From: an uncultured Elusimicrobiales bacterium
Lineage (GTDB): Bacteria > Elusimicrobiota > Elusimicrobia > Elusimicrobiales > Elusimicrobiaceae
NCBI GenBank assembly: GCA_934662565.1
Contig: CAKUKI010000001.1
Span: forward strand, 1 to 64,000
DNA length: 64,000 nt
Reading direction: 5' to 3'
The notes below the pieces were generated by a model, which was given only the letters and a program-made list of their open reading frames with translations, ran no database searches and had not been told where the DNA came from. The translations under genes were made by a program, and so were the position numbers. This document shows, piece after piece, positions 59,733-64,000 of the stretch (position 1 is the first letter of the stretch; each line of letters opens with the position of its first letter).

Positions 59733-59793
59733 TAGGGGTTGTTTTGTTTTTTTTTTTTGATAAATTTTGTTATAAGCAAAATTTATCAAAAAA
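59733..59793 (+). promoter_or_regulatory. Pilin promoter with 12-T tract and palindrome (copy 3)
   Basis: TTGTTT (59739-59744), TG, 12 Ts (59747-59758), GA and TAAATT (59761-59766). The palindrome TTGATAAATTTT (59757-59768) / AAAATTTATCAA (59778-59789) is identical to that at 600-632; only the 9-base loop differs. Confidence 0.65.
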
Positions 59794-59804
59794 TGAGGTT
59801 TTAC

Positions 59805-60359
59805 ATGAAAAACGCAAATATAAGCCGTTTAGGCGGCTTTACGCTGATTGAGCTATTAGTCGTAGTACTGATTATTGGTATTTTAGCCGCTATGGCACTG
59901 CCGCAATATTTTAAGGCCGTGGAGCGCTCCCGCATGACGGAAGCCGTCACGCTCATGGATAGCATTGTTAAATCCCAACGCCGCAAGTTTATGCAAACCA
60001 ACCGCTATGCGAGAAATTTTGAGGGGTTAGATGTTTCCCCCAAGGGGGCAACGGGGAGGCGCTATTTCACCAAAGGGGACCCTGTGACCGGTGCCGGTGG
60101 AAATGGGTTTGGGATAACTTTCATTTCTAGAAATGATTCCGTGTCTGCTGCGCGTATGTTTAATGGAGATACTAGCGCTCCTTCGTTGCAATACAGGTAC
60201 ACGTTAATCCGCTATTATCAGAATGATAACGTCACTTGCTGGGGACGCAACCGAGCAGGGCATGAATTATGTGCGGACTTCTGCGGGATTGATACGCCTG
60301 TGTCAATGTGTTGTGATAACGGCACAAATGCCCAGTGTCCCGAGCCCACTAACAACTAA
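59805..60359 (+). CDS. Type IV pilin-like protein (paralogue of the first pilin)
   Basis: The 184-residue product is identical to the protein at 648 over most of the first 80 residues (leader MKNANISRLGG, then FTLIELLVVVLIIGILA). It diverges between about 100 and 140, and matches again at ELCADFCGIDTPVS, followed by a CC-type end. The ATG at 59805 is preceded by GAGG. The pattern of conserved ends and a variable centre is what would be expected for a diversified surface subunit. Confidence 0.93.
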   Translation: MKNANISRLGGFTLIELLVVVLIIGILAAMALPQYFKAVERSRMTEAVTLMDSIVKSQRRKFMQTNRYARNFEGLDVSPKGATGRRYFTKGDPVTGAGGNGFGITFISRNDSVSAARMFNGDTSAPSLQYRYTLIRYYQNDNVTCWGRNRAGHELCADFCGIDTPVSMCCDNGTNAQCPEPTNN

Positions 60360-60407
60360 TCTTCCCGCTTTTCCCGCGCGTTATAGCGCCGTTTAGCATA
60401 CCTTTAC

Positions 60408-60443
60408 ACCCCGCCCAAGGCCACGCGCCCAAGCGGGGTTTTT
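60408..60443 (+). terminator. Rho-independent terminator after pilin
   Basis: ACACCCCGCCC can pair with CAAGCGGGGT(T), with an inserted CCACGCGCC in the loop compared with the first cassette, and Ts follow. Confidence 0.7.
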
Positions 60444-60446
60444 TAT

Positions 60447-60480
60447 GGGGCGGCGCCCCAAACCCGCCTTACTTTTTATA
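60447..60480 (-). repeat. Repeat B fragment
   Basis: GGGGCGGCGCCCCAAACCCG, followed by CCTTACTTTTT, is the end of a repeat B unit read in reverse, matching 59355-59385; the rest is missing. Confidence 0.6.
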
Positions 60481-60508
60481 GAGAAAAATTCGGAATAAAC
60501 AGCCCAGT

Positions 60509-61273
60509 TTATCCGCGGGTTAATTTGGCGCGCAAGCGCGGTAAACTTAACCCACCGCATACGGTATGTAAAGGGGTTCCCAGCCGAGGGGGCAAAAGGT
60601 TGGTGCCGCGGCTCCGGCTCAAACGCACCGCATAGCCCGCGGCGGCTACTTGTTGGTCCAGTTCTTTACTGGGCACACTGTGCGGATAAAAAAACGTGTT
60701 TAGCGTCAGCTGATAGGTGTGTTTCAAACGGTACAGGGCTTCTTTGGCCGTTGCGGCGGCGGTTTCTTGCGGCAAAGCGTTTAAGTCCGCATACGTTAAG
60801 CCGTGCGCGGCAAAACTGATAAGCCCGCTTTTTTGTAGCAGCGTTAATTCTTGCGCCGTTAAGGTGTTTTGCCACGGGTCTTTATAGGGGTTCTGCCACG
60901 CATTGTATTGGCCAATGTAATCCGCACACAAACAAACGCACGCTTTTTGACCGCGTGCTTTTAACAGCGGAAATACCGTTTTATAAAAACTGGCTAGGCC
61001 GTATTCAAACACCAGTAAAACCGGCCGTGGCGGGAGCTGCACGCCCTGTTTGGCGGCTAATAAATCTTCCGGCACAATAGGGGTAAAACCCCATTTTTGC
61101 AGGGCATTTAGGCGCTTTTCCAACGCTTGCGGGGAAATATAGCCTTTGCCGGAGCCTATTTTGCCAAAGCGCAAAACGGTTAAAATCGGGCGGCGTTTCT
61201 TCCAGAACGGAAAGTAAAGCGCGCACCACCCGCCCACGGCGGCTACACCTAAAAAAATGAGTAAATAGGTCAT
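60509..61273 (-). CDS. Polysaccharide-deacetylase-like protein, catalytic residues lost
   Basis: The 254 residues have an N-terminal membrane anchor and then the NodB fold pattern of its neighbour, but key motifs are changed. The TFDDG motif reads VFEYG and the SHTxxHxxL motif reads AHGLTYADL, so both the catalytic base and two metal His appear lost. It may bind glycans without cleaving, or serve with the active enzyme at 61276. The gene ends the GT2-deacetylase cluster. Confidence 0.75.
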   Translation of the reverse strand: MTYLLIFLGVAAVGGWCALYFPFWKKRRPILTVLRFGKIGSGKGYISPQALEKRLNALQKWGFTPIVPEDLLAAKQGVQLPPRPVLLVFEYGLASFYKTVFPLLKARGQKACVCLCADYIGQYNAWQNPYKDPWQNTLTAQELTLLQKSGLISFAAHGLTYADLNALPQETAAATAKEALYRLKHTYQLTLNTFFYPHSVPSKELDQQVAAAGYAVRLSRSRGTNLLPPRLGTPLHTVCGGLSLPRLRAKLTRG

Positions 61274-61275
61274 AA

Positions 61276-62043
61276 TTAAAAACGGCTCATACCGCGGGTG
61301 GCTTGCAGCATAAAATCAAGCGCACTTTCCCCACCGCGCGGGAAGGCCCGCTTAATGGGTTTATGCGGGTTTAAGGGCCACGGGTTTACACCCTTTTTGG
61401 TGCTAAAGTCATACACAAATCCGGCCTGTAAAACAAGCGCGCGCACGCGCTTATCAAACGCGCCCGACCCAAACGGATAGCAAAATGCGTCCGGCACAAA
61501 ACCAAGTTCCTTTTGAATAGTGGCGCGGCTTTGGGTAAGTTCGCGGGTGATTTCTTCGTCAGAAATTTTGCGTAAGCGTTGGTGCGTGGCCGTATGGGAG
61601 CCAAACTCCACCCAGCCGGAGGCTTGCATTTCCCGCGCTTGTTGCCAAGTAATAAAACCGGCAGTGCCTATTTTTTCCGTAATCAAAAAGATGACCGCCT
61701 TTACTTGGTGCTTTTTTAAGAGGGGGAATAACGTGGTGTAATTGTCTTGGTGGCCGTCGTCAAAAGTAAGCATAACGGGGTTTGGAACGGCGGGATTTTT
61801 TAGGTCTGTAAGCCCAATGGGGGTTTTGCCTAATTTTTTTAATACTTCCAAATGGCTTTCAAACTGCTGCGGGGTGACGGTAAAGGGGTATTGTCCGTCG
61901 GCGGGGTCCGTTATGGCTACATGGTGGTACATAAACACCGTAAGCCCTTTTTGGGGGGGACGCCACCAGCATAACTTCCGTGCCGGCGCATAAAAGGCCG
62001 CCACCAAAAACGGCAGAATTAGTAAGGTTAGCAGCCACATCAT
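61276..62043 (-). CDS. Polysaccharide deacetylase (CE4/NodB domain)
   Basis: The 255 residues have a membrane anchor, then MLTFDDGHQDN (catalytic Asp and metal Asp) and FGSHTATHQRL (metal His), plus CYPFGSGAFDKRV. CE4 enzymes remove acetyl groups from N-acetyl sugars in peptidoglycan or exopolysaccharide. The ATG overlaps the stop of the glycosyltransferase gene. The polymer is not known. Confidence 0.93.
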   Translation of the reverse strand: MMWLLTLLILPFLVAAFYAPARKLCWWRPPQKGLTVFMYHHVAITDPADGQYPFTVTPQQFESHLEVLKKLGKTPIGLTDLKNPAVPNPVMLTFDDGHQDNYTTLFPLLKKHQVKAVIFLITEKIGTAGFITWQQAREMQASGWVEFGSHTATHQRLRKISDEEITRELTQSRATIQKELGFVPDAFCYPFGSGAFDKRVRALVLQAGFVYDFSTKKGVNPWPLNPHKPIKRAFPRGGESALDFMLQATRGMSRF

Positions 62044-62801
62044 ACGGAGCGTTTCTCCCACAGGAACCAAAGTTTCATATATTTAACAAATACATAAAAG
62101 GCGGAAAAACTGGCCCAAATAAAGCCGCGTATGCCGTCCAACACGCCCAATTTTAGCAGGTAGCGTTTCAAAAATTCAAACGGAATGGTAATCAGCACGA
62201 ACGGCAAGGAAAATTTCCGCCCGTTTTTATACATTTGTTCTGCCGCTAAAGAAGTGTAATGGTTTAGTTTGCGGAAATAGGTTTCTATGGAATCGTACGA
62301 ATAATGGTTGATAGTGTTTTTTAAGTGGCCCAGTGTTCCTTTTACTTCCAACCCCTCGTGCACCAGCCCACCCACATAATGCGCGTTTTGGGTGCGCACC
62401 AAACGCAGGTGGTGTTCTTTATTTAAGCCGCTATGGTTCATTTTTTTGCCTAAAAAATAGTTGGAAAACGGAATATTAAACCCGCTGTGCGGCGTGTTTT
62501 GCACCGTACGGCGGATTTCCTCTTTCAAAGCGGGGGATAGGGTTTCGTCGGCATCTAAATTAAGGGCCCAATCCCCATTTACTTTAGAGAGGGCAAAATT
62601 CTTTTGGTTGGCAAAGCCGTCAAAATCACGGTTAAACACAATGGCCCCCAGCTCGCGGGCGATTTCTTCCGTGCGGTCTTGGGAGCGGTCGTTAACTACA
62701 ATAACTTCGTGTACCAAACCTTTGGTGCTTAAAATGCATTTAGCCAGTTTGGCTTCTTCGTTATGGGCAATAATAAATAAAGTGATGCGCGGTGTCGTCA
62801 T
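62040..62801 (-). CDS. Glycosyltransferase family 2 (WaaE/KdtX-like)
   Basis: The 253 residues have the GT2 opening ITLFIIAHNEEAKLAKCILST, NDRSQDRT, the metal-binding LNLDADETL and, at the end, hydrophobic stretches FLKRYLLKLG and FSAFYVFVKYMKLWF near the membrane. This pattern is typical of the LPS-core beta-glucosyltransferase branch (WaaE). The acceptor is not certain. AGAGG lies before the ATG. Confidence 0.88.
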   Translation of the reverse strand: MTTPRITLFIIAHNEEAKLAKCILSTKGLVHEVIVVNDRSQDRTEEIARELGAIVFNRDFDGFANQKNFALSKVNGDWALNLDADETLSPALKEEIRRTVQNTPHSGFNIPFSNYFLGKKMNHSGLNKEHHLRLVRTQNAHYVGGLVHEGLEVKGTLGHLKNTINHYSYDSIETYFRKLNHYTSLAAEQMYKNGRKFSLPFVLITIPFEFLKRYLLKLGVLDGIRGFIWASFSAFYVFVKYMKLWFLWEKRSV

Positions 62802-63053
62802 AAAAACCTCTTACCCTATTTTATCATAAAAGGCGCCCCGCTAAATAGGGAAACCCCTCTGGCAGGGTTTTGGACCAGAGGGGTTTGGGGGATTAAAACG
62901 TTTTAGGAGGTTTATGACTATACTTTTAGAATACTTATTTTAAGGCGGCTTCAAAAGGGCCCTTAGACCCACAAAAAACATTTTTTTGTACCTAGAAGAT
63001 TTTAGGCCTTTTGTTGTATAATTTGGTAGGACCTATTAAATAAGGGGGAAATG
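62802..63053. other. Intergenic region with hairpin, 9-codon frame and promoter
   Basis: AAACCCCTCTGG (62851-62862) and CCAGAGGGGTTT (62875-62886) form a perfect 12-bp hairpin. TTTTAGGAGG then precedes ATG at 62914 and a 9-codon frame (MTILLEYLF, stop 62941-62943). TATAAT at 63017-63022 begins the promoter of the TPR gene. The short frame has a textbook ribosome-binding site; whether it is expressed cannot be told. Confidence 0.45.
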
Positions 63054-63662
63054 ATGACAACTAAAAAAATTTTACTGTTTGTTTTACTGGGTGCGGGGTT
63101 GGCCGCGTGCCAAACCTTGCCCACCGCCAGCGAATATTTAGCCCGTGGGGACGGCTTTGTGAAAGACGGCAAAATCCCGCAGGCTATTAAAGCGTATGAT
63201 AAAGCGCTGGCTATGAATGCGGACTTGACGGCGGTGTATGCGTCGCGCGGGGCGGCCTATTTTTTTACCGGAGATTATGCGCGCGCCCAAGAAGATTTTT
63301 TTACCGTAGTGGAAAAAAACCCCTATCAGGCGGACGGATACACGGCGCTGGGTTCTGCGCTGGCCGCACAGGGGGACTATCAAAATGCTATTAAAATGTT
63401 TGATATTTCCATCCGCTTAAACCCGCAAAAACCGGAGACGTTCTTTTCCCGCGCGGGCGTGTTTTTTATGTTGAAAGAATACGATAAAGCCATTGCGGAT
63501 TATACGTCCGTTATTTTGTTGGCTCCGGCGGCGGATGTATATAATGCGCGCGGGGCGGCCTACCTGCAAAAAGGCGAGCAGGAAAAAGCCCAGCAGGATT
63601 TTGACACCGCCAAAAAAGGCACGCTGCCGGCTAAATTAAACGAATACCGCATGATTGATTAG
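63054..63662 (+). CDS. TPR-repeat lipoprotein
   Basis: The 202 residues have a lipobox (LGAGLAAC) and about four to five tetratricopeptide repeats from residue 30 (GKIPQAIKAYDKALAMNAD, QADGYTALGSALAAQGDYQNAIKMFD, YDKAIADYTSVILLAPA, GEQEKAQQDFD). TPR lipoproteins often assist outer-membrane or pilus assembly (PilF-like pilotins), and with ten pilin genes nearby that is worth testing. The second ATG (63054) has the better distance to AAGGGGG. Confidence 0.88.
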   Translation: MTTKKILLFVLLGAGLAACQTLPTASEYLARGDGFVKDGKIPQAIKAYDKALAMNADLTAVYASRGAAYFFTGDYARAQEDFFTVVEKNPYQADGYTALGSALAAQGDYQNAIKMFDISIRLNPQKPETFFSRAGVFFMLKEYDKAIADYTSVILLAPAADVYNARGAAYLQKGEQEKAQQDFDTAKKGTLPAKLNEYRMID

Positions 63663-63738
63663 CCACCCACTCCGACGGAGAAAATAAAAATCTTGCACGG
63701 GAGCCAAAAGTTTTGTTATAATAATTAAGTCAGATTTA

Positions 63739-63812
63739 GTCACCGTAGCTCAGTTGGTTAGAGCGAGCGTTTCATAAGCGCTAGGTCGGTGGTTCGAGCC
63801 CACCCGGTGACA
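63739..63812 (+). tRNA. tRNA with CAT anticodon (elongator Met or Ile2)
   Basis: The acceptor stem pairs GTCACCG (63739-63745) with CGGTGAC (63805-63811), discriminator A; CCA is not encoded. The anticodon loop TTCATAA between AGCGT and GCGCT gives CAT. The D-arm GTAGCTCAGTTGGTTAGAGC favours elongator tRNA-Met, but tRNA-Ile2 modified by TilS is not excluded. TTGCAC, 18 bases, TATAAT (63717-63722) form a promoter. Confidence 0.92.
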
Positions 63813-63820
63813 CTTTTATT

Positions 63821-63847
63821 ACCCCCGTTTTTAAGCGGGGGTTTTTT
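63821..63847 (+). terminator. Terminator after tRNA
   Basis: ACCCCCG pairs with CGGGGGT around an 8-base loop, followed by Ts. Confidence 0.87.
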
Positions 63848-63953
63848 ATTAGAAAGCGGCTTTAGGGGCTCTTGGAAAATATGCCAAGGTAAAAAGCAGT
63901 GCAAAAATCAAAAAAATGTATTATATTATATATTGTACGGAGAATTTTTTATT

Positions 63954-64000
63954 ATGATAAAACACATACCCACCCTTTGTGTTGTTTGGGCCTTGTTGGC
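63954..64000 (+). CDS. Start of a gene cut by the window end
   Basis: CGGAGAA lies before an ATG at 63954 that opens MIKHIPTLCVVWALLA, a plausible signal peptide. TATATT lies upstream. Only 15 codons are visible, so the product is unknown. Confidence 0.5.
   Translation, partial: MIKHIPTLCVVWALL

Larger units (their letters stand above)
59220..59804. other. Repeat-rich region upstream of the second pilin cassette
   Basis: These 585 bases hold repeat A copy 5, repeat B copy 4 in reverse, and the duplicated upstream part of the pilin cassette with its promoter. I see no credible gene. Confidence 0.75.
59593..60445 (+). repeat. Pilin cassette duplication, copy 2
   Basis: Second copy of the segment at 437-1290; see there. 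An extra ACGCGCCCAAG lies in the terminator region. Confidence 0.8.

Overview
The window looks like a chromosome segment of a host-associated, anaerobic, Gram-negative member of the Elusimicrobiota (my inference, from memory of the group, without a database search). The grounds are a fused pyruvate:ferredoxin oxidoreductase, the DapL/DapF route to meso-diaminopimelate, a lipid A/Kdo/heptose gene set that implies an outer membrane, and an unusually large number of type IV pilin-like genes. Ten pilin-like genes sit at eight separate places in 64 kb, but only one assembly-type gene (a PilT-family ATPase) is present.

Layout. 1-1290: structured repeats, then a pilin cassette. 1351-9605: smpB, tRNA-Leu(CAG), ftsQ-like, ftsA, ftsZ, pilT-like, cmk, plsC, rpsA, queH. 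9580-13458: AsmA-like protein, an HExxH membrane protein, an ankyrin protein. 13670-20668: pilin, PFOR whose 3' end plus terminator is present three times in tandem, a GT9-like glycosyltransferase, pilin, nitroreductase. 20736-25643: dapF-dapL, pilin, a 52-codon gene with a LexA-like operator, two secreted Cys-rich proteins. 25827-30926: a 1,699-residue array of PAS domains with a GAF domain and no recognisable output domain. 30927-32046: about 1.1 kb of structured repeats. 32047-46135: Cys-rich secreted protein, pyrimidine-nucleoside phosphorylase, LexA-like repressor, pilin, a complete Leloir set (galM-K-E-T), cdd, an SGNH hydrolase, two tandem pilins, rimO, a TrkH/KtrB-type potassium channel. 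46230-49391: two OsmC-like proteins, a DnaJ/CbpA-like protein, an MFS transporter. 49467-50270: tRNA-Asn followed by a 236-bp tandem repeat that carries the tRNA 3' end. 50272-59219: two pilins, a 31-codon peptide gene, pyrG, and LPS genes (kdsB, hldE-type kinase, DUF3108-like lipoprotein, gmhB, lpxL, lpxK). 59220-64000: repeats, a second copy of the first pilin cassette, a polysaccharide deacetylase/GT2 cluster, a TPR lipoprotein, a CAT-anticodon tRNA and the start of one more gene.

Four regulatory or structural themes stand out. (1) A dispersed repeat folds into two hairpins whose stems differ between copies by compensatory changes while the loop stays constant. (2) Four pilin promoters share an invariant 12-T tract inside the -35/-10 spacer, and three of them also carry a perfect palindrome over the -10; a fifth has 10 Ts. 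The tract length would set promoter spacing, so phase variation is a testable idea. (3) At least seven genes have a -10 hexamer exactly six bases before the ATG, which points to leaderless mRNAs. (4) The LexA-like gene and a 52-codon gene share a 14-base operator-like sequence.

Together the genes describe envelope building (lipid A, heptose/Kdo core, peptidoglycan precursor), division, sugar and nucleoside salvage, and a pilus system with a diversified, dispersed pilin repertoire. Coordinates of start codons were chosen from ribosome-binding sites and promoter spacing; all family names come from motif recognition by eye.
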